Counted from the first letter of the stretch, positions 11,201 through 24,420 are shown. The stretch: DNA of 64,000 nt from Liolophura sinensis (GCF_032854445.1 NC_088304.1:22705704-22769703), one strand, 5' to 3'. Numbers and translations are program-made. Notes: generated from the letters alone by a model not told the origin.

Positions 11201-12892
11201 CCTAGACTTACATATACACGTACCCTAAATCTTACACGCTGTAAAATGTATTACATATTTTGAGAATATTCAAATACCTATCAATGTATAGAATGAATGA
11301 GTGAACGATTATGGCTTAGCGCTACATTGGCAATTTTGCGACCATGTCGTGACAAGAAAAAGTTTAAACAGGAGCCAGTGAATGGTTTTCGATACAATGG
11401 AGAACACTTAACATAAAACCAAAATAGACAAACATGTTTAAAACCACTTTATAAACGAACCAAACCTTAGTTAAAATTTGAAAACCACAATATACTTAAT
11501 GTACCTAATACGACACCTCGTTAAAACTACTTGGACTCTGCAGAGCATACCATATGTACTACAATTATAGCCAATGACAGGGTGAATAGCGTGCAGTTTA
11601 TCATGTGCCTGTAAATCCCATTCATCCTGCCAAAGGAGACGAACACATTTAACAATATTAGACCTATAATCAGTATATGGGATCTTAATATTAGATGTTG
11701 ATTTATTAAAGGCAGCTTTAGCTTCCTTGTCTGCGACTGTGTTTTCAGTATGGCTTGGTATCAGACAGAATATAATATCTTTACCACTTTTAATTAGTTT
11801 TGTGTATATAAGGCTAAGATTTCAAGAAAAAAACGATTTTTAAATTTATTATGCTGTATTGCCAAAAGGCAGGTGAGTGAGTCACCACATATCACTGCCT
11901 TCCGGGCAAGCAAGAAATATATGATAAGGCCAGGAGCTTAGCTCTGGCCTCGGCTGAGAAGACTGAAGTAGAGGATGATGAAGACGAAGAGAAGAGACCC
12001 GCTCTTCCAAGACAGCCGCAGACGTTTCCATCATTTGACCCATCAGTCTAAGTAAATTTGTAATCCGGATAATTGGTCTTGATTTCAGCAAAACTTTGCA
12101 AAATTATAAGAGGATTTGTATCTGACTTTATATAGTTATATAAATATATATAGTTTACGTAGATCGAATAATAATTTGGGTTGTGGAAGTACCCATGGAG
12201 GAGACTCCCGAAAGACACAGTTATCTCCTCTGGCTTGGTGCAAACTTCCACAATTTGGTCCCCGATACGAAAACGAAACGACGGGATCTTATTGGGACTT
12301 TTATTAAATTTATCTCCATTTGATCCATTGAAAACACAGTCGTATGCAGGATTTGTTGGATGAGCTATAAGCTTTGTAGCATTCTGATGGCCGAGTGTGA
12401 TACGTCTGTTATATTAAAAAGGCTCGTTAGGCTCTACTTGAAAACTCTCTACTGGCTAGGTTCTAAAAGCACCAAGGCTGAGCCTCAAACCTTGGTGATG
12501 GACAGGATCCAACATTTTTACAAACGACTTCCTAGTGGAACCATAAATGATGTAACCATAGTCTAATTTAGTTTAATAAAATAGATCGAACAGTACCCCC
12601 AATCGGTGCTAGACACGACCTTAATTATATCGAGAGCCTTTATACATTTAGCTTTAAGCATTTTATACGAGATATAAAGAACAATTTACTATCAAAGAGT
12701 TACTTATAAAAATTTAGTTTGTTGAACAATCTTTACAGGTTCACCACAATATTTAAGCTCAGGGTCTGAAGGAAGTTCCGTTTATTACAAAAATGCATAC
12801 AGGCAGTTTTAGATGTTGAAAATTCAAAACCATTTCGGTTGCTCATTTCTCGATCCTTTTGAGACAAAGCAGCAGCTGACGGTCGATATTTT

Positions 12893-13126
12893 TCATAGTT
12901 TTAGCGCGGTAGCATATAAAGAAATCATCAACGTATAAAGAACCCTCTGTGCTTTGGCTCTGCTATTTATTTTAATGCTAAACAGAGTTGGTGATAGTAT
13001 ACTGTCCTGGGGTACACCCATTTCCTGCTCATGAGAATCAAAGAAAGCGGACGCCACCCGTACCTGAAACTGCCGATGAGATAAAAATTCAGATACAAAT
13101 ACTTGTAAACGACCTTTCAGACCCAT
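12893..13126 (-). pseudogene. LINE B RT palm fragment
   Basis: The frame contains EMGVPQDSILSPTLFSIKIN, the RT block before the catalytic aspartates. The invariant glycine of PQG is aspartate. The frame shifts just before the YVDD motif, which is preserved in another frame. Confidence 0.65.
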
Positions 13127-14040
13127 ATCTGAAAGAAATATCTTTCAAAATTCCATATTTCCATGTGGTGTCGTATGTTTTTTCAAGGTCAAAAAATATC
13201 GACACCACATGGTCATTATTAATAAAACCATCACGGATAAAAGTTTGGAATCGTACAAAGTGATCCAAAGTAGATCAACCTTAACGAAAACCACATTGTA
13301 TATTCGAAAGTAACTTTTTAGTTTGATGAATCCAAATAAGCCTACGATTTATCATCCGTTCCATAGTCTTACAGACACAGCTGGTAAGAGCTATGGGACG
13401 GTAATTAGACGGATCAGTATGACCCTTACCCGGTTTGGAAACCGGGATAATACACGCATCCCTCCACGGTGGGAAATATACCAGTTATCCAAATGTTATT
13501 GAGTAAGTCCAGGAGAGTCTCAAGTAGCCCAGGCGGTAAATTGTTCAGAAATTTATGATAAACGTTACCAGGCCCACATACAGTGTCATGAGGCTTTTTT
13601 TAATGGAGTTGACAGTTCATCAATACTAAACGGTTTATTGTACTCTTCCATATTTTTGGAAGAGAAGGGCAATTTAATCCTCTCTTTCTGATTTTTAATC
13701 TGCTGAAAATTTGAAGAATAATTCTCAGAAGAAGATTTCTGAGATATGTTGTTTCAGCGAGCTTATTAGTTACAGTGTACACTGCCCAGAGAAGTAAGAA
13801 CATTTTTTCTTCTAAATGTTGGACTTTTGCATTATTATTTTTGCTCTTAAGTTTCCGAACTATGTTCCAAACTTTACGCATGGTTGTTTTTGACGTAATA
13901 CCTGAAACAAAGTTCCGCCAGCAGGATCGTCTCTTGAACTTGAGTAATCGATGACCCTTAGCTCTCTAAAATAAGAACCTGGTTTAAATCAATTTCAGTA
14001 AGACATATATTTAAACGTTTTACGGTGCTTAATGGCTTTG

Positions 14041-14295
14041 ATTTATTTATTTGATTGGTGTTTACTCAAGAACATTTCACTTATACGACGGCGGCCAGCA
14101 TTATGGTGGGAGGAAACCGAGCAGAGCCTGGGGGAAACCCACGACCAGGTTGATGGAAGACCTTATCACGTACTGCCGAAGAGGAAGCCAGCCTGCGCTG
14201 GACTTCAACTCACAACGACCGCATTGGTGAGAGACTCCTGGGTCATTACGCTGCGCTAGTGCGCTAACCAACTGAGCCAAGGAGGCATCCACCCT
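14041..14295 (-). mobile_element. SINE-1, near full length, in LINE B
   Basis: It is flanked by perfect 15-bp duplications TGCTTAATGGCTTTG at 14026-14040 and 14296-14310. The head, central domain and tail are all present. Confidence 0.92.
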
Positions 14296-14555
14296 TGCTT
14301 AATGGCTTTGCGACAGTCCTTACCGTACCAGGGTTTGCTTTTAGATTTGTCGAGGTCTTAAGTATGATTCTATCCGCAGCTATCAGAACAAGTTCATTAA
14401 ACTTTAGTATGGCATCGTCTGCTGCATTGTGACTCTCTGGAGTGATGTCGGCCTCATAGAACATCTCAAACGCGACCCTATCGGCTTGATCAAACTTCCA
14501 CACAGCTACACGTTCTAACGAATTAAAAGTTGTAATTTCTTTTAAAGTATGTAAA

Positions 14556-15862
14556 TGTGAATGAATGAATGTTTATGGTTTTACGCCACACCGGCAATTT
14601 TTCAGCCATATCTAGGCGAGAACATGTTCTAACTAGGAATCAGTATATGGTTTTCTAGACAATGAGAATATACAAAGAGAAATACTTATGTACCTGTTTG
14701 AAACCAGGTTAAACAACCAAACCTTAATTAAAACTCGAAAATTACATTATTTATGAAATGTATGTACATATATAGTAGTATAATCTAGAACAATTTACAT
14801 ACTGGCGTAAAAATTACATCCTGTGATACAAAGGAATATACTTCAGTAAATTAATAACCACATCACCAAGGACGCTGTCAAATAATTCAGATATTGAGTC
14901 AACTGTTTAGAATCTTGACCGAATATGAGCTAAGTCAACCGGGATATGTTTGATGGCATATTGAGCATCACATCCAACACACTCGGGAGCACTGCTCCCA
15001 TCTAGGATGCAATTTTGTGTTAGACGAGAATGACCAACACGACACCTCGTTAAAACAACTTGGTCTCTACGAGACAGTCCACAAGTATAAGAATTGTAAC
15101 CAGTGGCAGGATGAATAGCATTCAGTTTATTATGGACCTGCAAGTTCCATTCATCCTGTCAAAGGCGACGAATATATTAAAAAATATTAGACCTCATGTG
15201 CGTATATGGGATTTCTACCATACATATAGGTTTATACAGGGCAGCTTTCTCTTGCCTGTACGACTGTGTTTCAATGGATACCAATATGACTTGGTATCCA
15301 ACAGAATATAATATCTTTACCTCTTTTAATCAGTTTTCTATGTATGGCTATTATTTCAGAGTTAATGGATTTTTAAATTTATCATTCTCAATTGCCAAAA
15401 GGCAGGAGAGAGTGTCACTGCATATCACTGCCCTCTGGGCACGCCCAGATGTAACACATGATAAGGCCAGGAGTATAGCCCTCGCCTCTGCAGAAAAGAT
15501 AGAAGATGAAGGTGAAGATGAAGAGAAGTGACCCGCTGCTCTAAGACAGCCGCAGTCGCAACCCTGCCCCCATCCTTTGACCCGTCAGTATATATAAACT
15601 TATAATCCATATAATCAGCCTTGATTTCAGCAAAACTTTGCTGAATTATAAGAGGATTTGTATTTAATTTATTATGTTTACGTAGATCAAATATTAATTT
15701 AGGTTGTGGAAGAAGCCAGGGAGAAGACTCCGGAAAAGACACGGGAGCTATATTCTCTAGATTGATGTTCGCTTCCACAATATGGTCCTATAAAGGAAGG
15801 CATCTTGTTAGGACACTTACTAAATTATCTACATATCATGGATTGAAAACACAGTCGGTTTG
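14556..15862 (-). mobile_element. LINE C: 5'-truncated copy (RNase H and 3' end)
   Basis: It begins at its 3' end with an ATGAATGAATG repeat at 14556 and runs to about 15862. It contains the start of RNase H with IYTDGSKDGGRVATAAV (15425-15778) and the C-terminal segment LTRCRVGHSRLTQ...CVGCDAQYAIKHI (14907-15143). It lies directly next to LINE B in the same orientation, so the two are tandem but independent insertions. Confidence 0.7.
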
Positions 15863-15864
15863 TT

Positions 15865-16125
15865 GTGAGTGAGTGAGTGCTTGGGATTTAACGTCGTACT
15901 CAACAATTTTTCAGTCATATGACGATAAAGGAATTCTTAAAGTGCATGTAATGTGCCTCCTTTGTTGCAGGACGGATTTCCACCGCTCTTTTATTCAGTG
16001 CTGCTTCACTTCAGAGACGCCTCACCGAAGGCAAGTAATCCGCCCCCGCCGGAGCCAATATACTGATACCGGCCAAGCAGTCGCTGCACTATCCCTTCAA
16101 TATACAATGCTGATCCTTACGGGGT
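15865..16125 (-). mobile_element. SINE-2 copy
   Basis: It runs from GTGAGTGAGTGAGTGCTTGG through the hairpin and body to CCAATATACTGATACC. The tRNA-like head is lost. It abuts the 5' end of LINE C. Confidence 0.75.
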
Positions 16126-16574
16126 TGTCAACGTCAAACGTGGTTGAGCAGATTACTTATGTCATATAACAAAGAAGAGTATGCCGAAAGCTTTGTTGAA
16201 TTGGCATGTCCAGTTTCTTATGCAGTTGCTTGGCGATTTTGAAAATCTCTTTTGTAATACTTGCTGTTCTCCTTACAGATGAAAGCGATAACATATCATC
16301 TCACAAAAGATAAGTATTTCACGTGATATCTAAACATTCTATATGTTGTGATCCCAAGTGGACCTTACGTTACGTGATTCAAGCAAAAATCCGCCCTTTC
16401 GCCCCAAGAACAGCAAGCTCTTCATATATCTATACACACATTTGAATTGTCTTTTCTTGTACAGTTGTGTCAGTATCACGTTTTTATTTAGGAAAAAAAA
16501 AGAAATGGAGTTGTCAAGGTCCGCACTCATACTATTCTGTAATCTGCCGGAATGTAATAAAGTCGCAATCTATG

Positions 16575-16790
16575 CGTCAAAACAGACATTCGCATACCGA
16601 CCGTCAATCAAAATGGACGTTCCAGATGAATGATTGAAAGGTCAATTCCCAAAATAATATTCAACACATTCCACCAACGATTTTCGAAAGGACATAAAGT
16701 ACGAAAGTTAGTCGGATTTAAGCTAAGAGAAGCACACAGCAATTCTCAATAATTTTCGTCTTGATATTGGTAAGAAGCAAGAATTTTTTT
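16575..16790 (+). repeat. Dispersed repeat Y, copy 1
   Basis: GTCAAAACAGACATTCGCAT, ATGGACGTTCC, AAGTACGAAAGTTAG and AGAGAAGCACACAGCAA align with the copy at 20625. Confidence 0.55.
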
Positions 16791-17509
16791 TGGCAAATGA
16801 GTGAAATTAACACCCAGAGCATGAATCAAGATACTTTGCTAGAAAGCAAATATTAAACTTTCTTCCAAAAATAACAGTTTCAGACATAGTTTATTTAACT
16901 TTCAGCTTTTATATTAAAACTTGAACAACTTTTTAGATGGCATCATTTGCATGTTGGTTGATAAGAACTTAAAATCTCTCACTAAAGAACTGAAGGATTA
17001 TGACAACGTTCCTATTTGTAATTTCCTTACTCTATGCAACTGTTGTTCGCACATATTTCAAAAAAGTTCATCCAGCTTTTAAAACTTGTACTCTACGAAA
17101 ACAATGTTTTCGTGTGACGTTGGGCTACTTACCGCTTTTACACTGATAATAATCCTTACATGGATAACAATATGTTAAAGTAATATGGCATGTACATATG
17201 TCGCCTTCTAAAATTTATCACAACACGTGTTTCGTGTGACAATTTCAATCCATGTCATCAGTTGTTACTTCAAAACAAATAGTGCCTCCATGTGGTTTCC
17301 GAGTTGAACAGAATACTACAACAGATTTCTAGGAAACCTTGGCATAAAAGGCATAAAACTAAGGTGCTCTCCGATCAGACAGCTGATCTTAATATATTCA
17401 AGATATTCGAGAATCAACCGTACAAACTGGATTTTTCAGCAAGGTTTGAAACCTTATTGTCTCGGTAAATTTTCCTGGCACATGTTTATCTTTCGTGAAA
17501 ACATTGATC
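16791..17509. other. No feature seen
   Basis: AT-rich non-coding DNA; 17580-17690 contains two copies of a TTCCAAACTTAAG-CCTTT pattern 60 bases apart. Confidence 0.5.
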
Positions 17510-17574
17510 ACTCGGGCTGTATATGTGAAATATCCTTGTGTACGGGGTAAAACACTAATCAAATAAATAAATAA
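17510..17574 (+). mobile_element. SINE-1 3' fragment
   Basis: TATATGTGAAATATCC, a degraded hairpin and AAATAAATAAATAAAT. Confidence 0.65.
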
Positions 17575-17814
17575 ATGGAAACATCAAGGGACCTTGCCAA
17601 ACGTGCTTCCAAACTTAAGACCTTTGTCTTGCGAAACGGTAACGTGTTTCCAAACTTAAGGCCTTTATCATGGGAAAGGAGTTAAAGAGCTATGCAGGTG
17701 AGGTGGGGTGAGCAAAATAAATTAAAATTTGGGGAAGTACTTATTAAATGTTGACGGAAATAGCAGGATATAAAACTGCTCTTGAAGGCTGAGTTGATGC
17801 TGAGTTTATACTTA

Positions 17815-18040
17815 AAGAATAACAAGCCTTTTATATATCACAGACGTATAAAACTCAGCATTTAATATGCTACAAAGCCTGAAACTCATCCACCAATCCC
17901 CCGCCTACGACTAGTTTGTCCAACAAGTTGGATTGGTTCACCACATAATTCAACCTCGGAGTGTAAGTGAAGTTTTTGCTTAAAACCCTCTAATCTGAAA
18001 TCACCTATTTGTCAATCTTTTTCAGACAGTTGTAGACGTC
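17815..18040. mobile_element. Rearranged LINE fragment
   Basis: Positions 17835-17915 match the plus-strand RT thumb region of LINE D (tables of ATAAAACTCAGC and CCGCCTACGACT). Positions 17930-18000 match RT in the opposite orientation. This is a head-to-head relic, too short to code. Confidence 0.5.
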
Positions 18041-18064
18041 ATTTTGTGAATATAATATAACTAA

Positions 18065-18312
18065 GACGTACAGTACAGAGAGAAAACCCAGAGCAGCGAC
18101 GACAGTGTGATAGCTGGCAAATGCTCACACGTAACTGGTGAAATACGGCCTCTTTTCAATTTAGCTCAGTTTGGGGTTTCTTCTAACTGTTCATGTAAAT
18201 GCATAAACAATAGAAAAGTACACGCCCCTAGCACAAAGGCTTAAGCAGAATTAGGTAAACGAAAATGAAGAATTTTCAAAATGCGGCGTTGTCATCACAT
18301 TTAACATATAAT
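18065..18312 (+). repeat. Dispersed repeat X, copy 4 (long)
   Basis: GACGTACAGTACAGAGAGAA through the whole unit to GTTGTCATCACATTTAAC. Confidence 0.7.
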
Positions 18313-18321
18313 ATCATTGTA

Positions 18322-18440
18322 TTATTTATTTATTTGTTTGTTTATTTATTTATTTATTTCGTTGGTGTTTTAGGCCGTACTCAGTTATATTTCTCTTATA
18401 CGACGGATTAAACCAAGCAGGGTCTGTGTGAAACCCACGC
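18322..18440 (-). mobile_element. SINE-1 fragment abutting SINE-2
   Basis: It has a long ATTT tail, a hairpin and part of the central domain, breaking at AAACCCACGC, where SINE-2 begins at once in the other orientation. Confidence 0.65.
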
Positions 18441-18556
18441 GGTGGAAATCCGTCCTGCAACAAGGAGGCACATTACACGCACTCTAAGGATTCCTTCGTC
18501 ATGATATGACTGAAAAATTGTTAAGCAGGACGTTAAACCCCAAGCACTCACTCACT
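18441..18556 (+). mobile_element. SINE-2 3' fragment joined to SINE-1
   Basis: From GGTGGAAATCCGTCCTGC to CACTCACTCACTC. Confidence 0.7.
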
Positions 18557-18967
18557 CTACATAAGGGAGGTTGGATTGCCCTGTCTACTAATTGGTTTGG
18601 TCAGGTCTTGCTTCTCGGCAGTCCTTAGCTTCTGAAATTGCGGGACTGGTTTGAGGCTCTGGCTTTTGGATCAGTCGGATATTGTGTGCCCGATGTGTGA
18701 CCTATTGTTGACACTTCGTGGTGGTTGGGGAATTTCTTAGAGCTTGTAATTTTGTGATAATAATTGACACTTTGAAAGATCTGGGCTAAAGGCATTTGTA
18801 TTGGGGAAGGCTAGTAAAGGAAGAGCAGATGTGAAACAGGTTGAAAAATTAAGTTCTGGCGAGCAAAAGGAAAACAGGACATAAACCTTGAAAAGATCAC
18901 CGATATCACGGATTTAGGAGGAGTTGTCTCCACAACTCGTAACAGTGGTCACGGAGTTACTCTAGAA

Positions 18968-19067
18968 TGAGATTATCGAGAAATTGCAATGTGCCTCCTC
19001 TGAGATTATCGAGAAATTGCAATTTGCCTCCTCTGAGATTATCGAGAAATTGCAATGTGCCTCATCT
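18968..19067 (+). repeat. 33-bp tandem repeat, three copies
   Basis: GAGATTATCGAGAAATTGCA starts at 18969, 19002 and 19035. The period is a multiple of three, which keeps short frames open in both strands. Confidence 0.9.
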
Positions 19068-19649
19068 GTTTCACCTTTGCAGCCATCATGCCTGACAAAG
19101 GAATTTTCCTTTAATTGGGATCGGACTTCTCTCCAGGCAGAGCTCAGGGGAAACCCCACTTATCCGTTTTCAGACCTTCACACATATGGTTTCCCTCCAT
19201 AATGTCTACCTTCGGCCTAATTATATGGAAGTCTTAATAGTTTAATTTTATTAGATAGTCCAACTGGCATTTTTCTCCAGGGAAGAAATCTACAAACAAA
19301 AGTCTGAGGAAGAAAGAGAGCTTGTAGTGGCCTGTTTATGTTCGCCCACCATAATATTATCTCCAGTCCTGTTTCTGTGGATTGACAGCTTCAGGCTGTG
19401 GCTGCCTTTGTTTCCTAATTTTATATAAAAACTTAATAAAATCTCTCTATCGAACGTTGTTACCTTCTCCTTCCACCCTTGTTTGCTAACCACTATTAGG
19501 GCTCTATCAAAACAACTGTTGGTTTGTCTGCAATTGTGTTTGGCTAAGAATGTTGGAAAAAAATGAAGGTGAGCAGGTCATTTACAACCTGTAAGTAGGC
19601 GATTAGAGCATCCAATTTACCGAAATATCTTCCGCGTATTGGTTTATCT

Positions 19650-19795
19650 TGGGTCTCAGTGGCTTAAGAACTTAACGTGCTAACGCGTCACGTTAACGTG
19701 GGTGCCTCACCCGGTTTCCTCCCACCATGATGATGGCTGCCGCCGTACATGTGAAATATTCTGAGTGCAAGAAATCAAATGAATAAATAATTTTT
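19650..19795 (+). mobile_element. SINE-1, internally deleted copy
   Basis: A degraded head (19650-19700) is followed directly by the GGTTTCCTCCCACCAT segment, GCCGCCGTACATGTGAAATATT and a short tail. Confidence 0.55.
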
Positions 19796-20340
19796 TTCAC
19801 ATACAAACGTTGTTGAAAGCTAGGCGTTGCCGAACGGCAAAGGTACTTTCCTTTCCATTTCTAAAGGACACCCTACGTGTTGGCTCAACACAGGACCTGT
19901 TTCCACAAAGAGCTTGTAGATACAATTGATTGTAGACCTACAACTGAATTTACAACTGATTGTAAAAATAAGTCACGTCGCATGCACAAAGGAATTTTAA
20001 GGCGATTGTGAATTTTTGAAGTTACAATCACAATTGAAAGCCAAATTTGACTTGTACATAAAGGTAGCCTGTGTAACTGGACAATGTTTCTATCAATAAC
20101 TTTTTTGTCTTCACTTTCAAAAGAGTTCTACATCATAATGATTCAGAAGTTAAAACAACGATATGTGAAAACATGCCCGTAACACTGTTTGGGGACAATT
20201 ACATTACACATCAAACCGAGTGGAAAAGTACTAATTAACAGTATATCCAAGTATTTGTACTTCATGTTAAATCTGGGGCCATTGTAAGCATTTACAACTC
20301 CAGTATGCGGTCAACCACCCCATTAACATAATATAAAAGG

Positions 20341-20600
20341 CTATACTATAAAGAGTAAAAACAGAGCAGCGACGACAGTGACAGCTGGCAAATTAATTGC
20401 CATCTGTAATCGATGAAATTCGGCCTCATGTCCGATTATCTCAAATTTCAAATTTCATTCCAAATGCTTACATAGTAGTAAGTTACACGTGGGTGTAGGA
20501 TCATGCCTTAAGCAGAGGTAGATAAAGAAAAAGGCAGTAATGTTAATGATAATCTATCAATAATCGAGAATTACTCAAGAATTATTTTGCTGACATCGCA
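20341..20600 (+). repeat. Dispersed repeat X, copy 5, joined to Y
   Basis: It begins CTATACTATAAAGAGTA; the end at about 20600 runs straight into a Y repeat. Confidence 0.65.
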
Positions 20601-20624
20601 TTTAAGAAACATTTACATTTCTGT

Positions 20625-20832
20625 GCGTCGAAACAAACATTGGTATACCAGCCGTCAACCAATGCGGACGTTCCAAGTCAATAATTGCAAGGCCAATTTC
20701 CCCAAACGACGTATAACACAAACCACCAAAGAATTAAGAAAGTATATAAAGTACGGCAATAGGACAAAATCATACAAAGAGAAGCAGTCAACAGTTTTTA
20801 GTGATGTCGGAAAGTCGCAAGGGATGCTCTAG
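20625..20832 (+). repeat. Dispersed repeat Y, copy 2
   Basis: GTCGAAACAAACATTGGTAT to GCAAGGGATGCTCTAG, directly after X copy 5. Confidence 0.6.
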
Positions 20833-21289
20833 ACGACTAGGAAAAGCGTGCACGGATCCCTCAGGTCGGAGCTCACTCGCCTTCCACCAATGGCTGTGTT
20901 CAAACTCACATTAGTTGTGTAACCAGAGGGCAGTGATCTCATGTTACATTTTTGTCATTTGAAACCTCGTTCTCGTGCAGAATCGACACGAGTGCAGCGA
21001 TTCGAATATTCCCAATGTGGTGAAAAAAATCAGTTCGCTTTGTACGTAGAAATATACGTGTCACATTGTTACAGACATCGATCTTGTAGCGGGGATCTCT
21101 TAAAACCCACGGCTAGTAAGTGTGTCCACAGTGCTGAATAGATCGCCATGTTTGATATTTGAACAGCTGCAACTAAAGCACAAACGAGATACATGTTTTG
21201 ATTACTGGCGACTTATCAGCTAGCATGGTTCTCGATTTGGATACCAATTTGATTCCTTTTCTTTGTCTTGGACCTTGAGTCTTTATTCC

Positions 21290-21430
21290 ATCTGTGGGCT
21301 GCTCCTTTTTACATGAATCCGTCCTAATTTCTTACTTTATATACTTTCTTAGTTCTTTGCTGGATTGCGTTTGACGTTATTTTGGAATTGATTATGTGAT
21401 TATTGACCTGAAATGTCCGATCATTGGGCC
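21290..21430 (-). repeat. Dispersed repeat Y, copy 3, inverted
   Basis: In reverse it reads AAGAAAGTATATAAAGTAAG, matching copy 2, about 460 bases away in the opposite orientation. Confidence 0.55.
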
Positions 21431-22019
21431 GGTTGCCGCAAGCTCTACACTTGATCCCGTTTGTCATTTTTTCATGTACTGGGTTTATCTTCAGATTCTC
21501 TTGCTTGGGATCAGTGTAGAAGGCGATGGCTAATAGATCAATCGAGTAGATTGAATTTAACCATTGGTATAACTCAATCTGTTCGAGTATACCTTGCGTG
21601 AATTCCCTGTTTCTATTCTCTGCCAGTCATCCGTAGAGGTAGATTCGCCCTTATTGGCACTCCGTGGCGGGTGGGGGACACGTAAGGTGAAATTATAACC
21701 TCCTCACAAATTTCAACAGTCGTTGTTAAGAAAAGGAGAAATGAAATACCGTTAGATATTGAAAAAGGAAACAATTATTTTCCTGATCTAAGCTATGCTG
21801 GAACTTCAAAACAAGTCAAGAAAATGAAGTGTGGTAATACTGTGTTGGAATGTTCCAGAAAACAACAATAAATTTACTAAAACTTTGGAGCAGCCAGTTT
21901 CTGTTTCTCCTCATAATACCTTAAACTGCTGTCAAGGCATTAACCGTGACAGAGACTAAGACCTTGCCGAAATGACCGAACAAAAATTTAATAAAAAATA
22001 AAAAATTAAAACGAACACC

Positions 22020-23700
22020 TAACATGCTACCATTCCTTCTGTCATCTATCCTTCTCGGGCCGTAGAGTATAAGGGTGGAGTTGTTTATACCTAACTTCAC
22101 CCGGTGTTTCTCCTGCCAGAGGTTTGGCCATGGCAGGAGTCAATGCGGCAATAACCTGGTCTGCTTTAGATGTGCGGAAGCAGGTCACGAGGGCTTCGAC
22201 TGCACAAAACCAATAAAATGTTTAAATTGTGGCCTCTTTCAAGGACTGCCCTCTCTTCAGAAAAGAAAAAGAAATCGTAACCCTAAAATGTAAAAATAAT
22301 ATATGATATCAGGGAGCGAAGCGTCTGGTCTGTGCAACGAATGGCCTTACTAAATCTACATATGCCAATATTGATATAAAATGTACGTTCCCCTACCCTG
22401 TTCAACATCAAAATAAATAGCCTGGCTAGAATTCTTACATATAGTACGGAGGGTTCTTTGTATGTTGATGAATTCCTTATATATTACCGCGCTAAAAATA
22501 TGAATAGCGTTGAGCCGCAACTGCAAATTTGTCTCAGTAAGATCGAGATATGGGCAATTGCCAACGGTTTTAGGTTTTCTACGTCGAAAACCGCCGGTAT
22601 GCATTTTTTTAATAAACGGAAACTTCATTTTGATCCGGATGTTGTGGGGAACCAGTTAAAATCGTTGGGGAAAATGAATTTGTAGGGGTTATATTTAATC
22701 GCAAATTATTGCTTATTTTTCATATTAAAATCTTTAAAGCTAAATGTACAAATACTCTCGATATAATTAAGGTCGTGTCAAGCACCGATTGGGGTACTGA
22801 CCGATCTGTTTTATTAAATCTATATCGCTCTCTGGTGAGGTCTAAATTGGACTATGGGTCCATCATTTACGCTTCCGCAAGGAAATCATATCTTAAGATG
22901 TTGGATCCGGTTCATCCTTGGTGCTTTTAGAACCTCACCAGTAGAAAGTTTATACGTTGAGGCGAATGAGCCTTCTTTATATAACCGACGTATAAAACTG
23001 AGCCTTCAATATGCTACAAAACTTAAAGCTCATCCAACAAACCCTGCTTACGTCTGCGTTTTCAATCCATCATATGTAGATAAATTTATGTAGTTAAAAT
23101 GTCCTAGCAAGATCACTCCGTTTTGTCTTCGTATAAGACACCATATTGTTGAAGCCAATATCAAGCAAGAGAAGTTAGCACCTGTGTCTTTTCCGGAGTC
23201 TCATCCATGGCTACTTCCACAAAAGGATATTTTAATCTACGTAAACATAAAAATGAGATACAAGTCTTCTTATAATTCTGCAAAGTTTTGTTGAAATCAA
23301 GGCTAATTATCCGGTTACAAATTTCTATATACTGATGGGTCAAAGGATGGGGACATAGTTCCGGCTTCGGCTGTCTTGGGAGAGCGGGTCTCTTCTCTTC
23401 GTCTTGCATCCTTCACTTCAATCTTTTTGTCTGCAAGCACACAGTCACTCACTCACTCAATCTTCATGAAATTTTAGCCTTACATAGAAAACTAATAAAA
23501 AGACGATGTTATATTCTGTTGGATACCGAGCCATATTCGTATCCATGGAAACACAGTCGTAGACAGGGAAGCTAAAGCTGCCCTTAATAGATCAACATCA
23601 AATATTAAGATCCCTTATACTGATTATAGGTCTAATATTCTTAAATATGTTTGTCGCCTTTGGTAGGATGAATGGGATTCACAGGTGCATAATGGTACCC
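22020..23700 (+). mobile_element. LINE D: plus-strand copy with an internal deletion
   Basis: The gag zinc knuckle CFSCQRFGHGRSQC, followed by CFRCAEAGHEGFDC (22075-22293), is joined almost directly to the RT palm (22458-22685), so about 2.5 kb of endonuclease and RT is missing. The catalytic motif reads YVDE in place of YVDD. RT thumb (22709-23093), RNase H (about 23320-23420) and a later piece (23480-23700) follow. Confidence 0.72.
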
Positions 23701-23850
23701 GCGTGGCCAGTTTCCAAAATAATGTTCAAAACAAACCTTCAGAGATCTAGGACAGCGTATAAAGTACGAAATTAAGACGAACTGGTATAGAGACTAGCAG
23801 TCAACAATTTGCAATGATGTTGGAAAGAAGCAAGGAATGCTAGAGGCGAA
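23690..23850 (+). repeat. Dispersed repeat Y, copy 4
   Basis: CCAGTTTCCAAAATAATG, AGCGTATAAAGTACGAAATT and GCAGTCAACAATTTGC align with copies 1 and 2. Confidence 0.55.
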
Positions 23851-24420
23851 TGAATTAAATCAATATCCAGATCGTGTAATGTTCTATGCTACTGGATAAG
23901 TAGTTGAAAATAAAGATATGTATTTCAGTTACGCTTTGATAGAAACCGAAACTGAACTCCAGTCTCGTGTAACGATTGAAACACATGCACTTCAAAACAA
24001 TTTAGCCCCCTTCAGCACGAAAGAAGTAATATCGATTTCTCCTAATAAAGTAGGAATTTATTGGAGTACGTGGTACAGCCGTTGTTAGATAGCCACTTGG
24101 GGCTTTGTACAGTTTGCGTTGTATTTCACTTTATATTGTACTTGAAACATTGAATACGTGAATGATATGATGTGGGGATTGTTCTAAATGCCGCCATATG
24201 TCCAGGACTCCATATTTCCAAGTGGTAAATACATGAATACATATTATGGTAGAGTGGTTTTCCTAAACAAAGTAAAACTACAAAGACTGCAATGCCCAAG
24301 TTTTCAGAAACTTTATCTGCGGGACAAAGAATATGGAATGTAGGTCTATTGTACATATCTTGTAGGCAAACATATCCCGAGTCTATAGATTAGAAAGATA
24401 AATAAATATAATTTAAATAA

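Larger units (their letters stand above)
11285..14525 (-). mobile_element. LINE B: minus-strand copy with 3' end, RT and linker
   Basis: Its 3' terminus, near 11285-11345, is the family tail (repeated TGAATGAA, then GGCAATTTT on the plus strand). Upstream come RNase H remnants (11882-12251), the RT palm (12893-13126) and the linker (13600-14503). The palm retains YVDDFF (about 12916-12935) and reads GVPQDSILSP where the family has PQGSILSP. Several frameshifts disable it. A SINE sits at 14041-14295. Confidence 0.75.
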
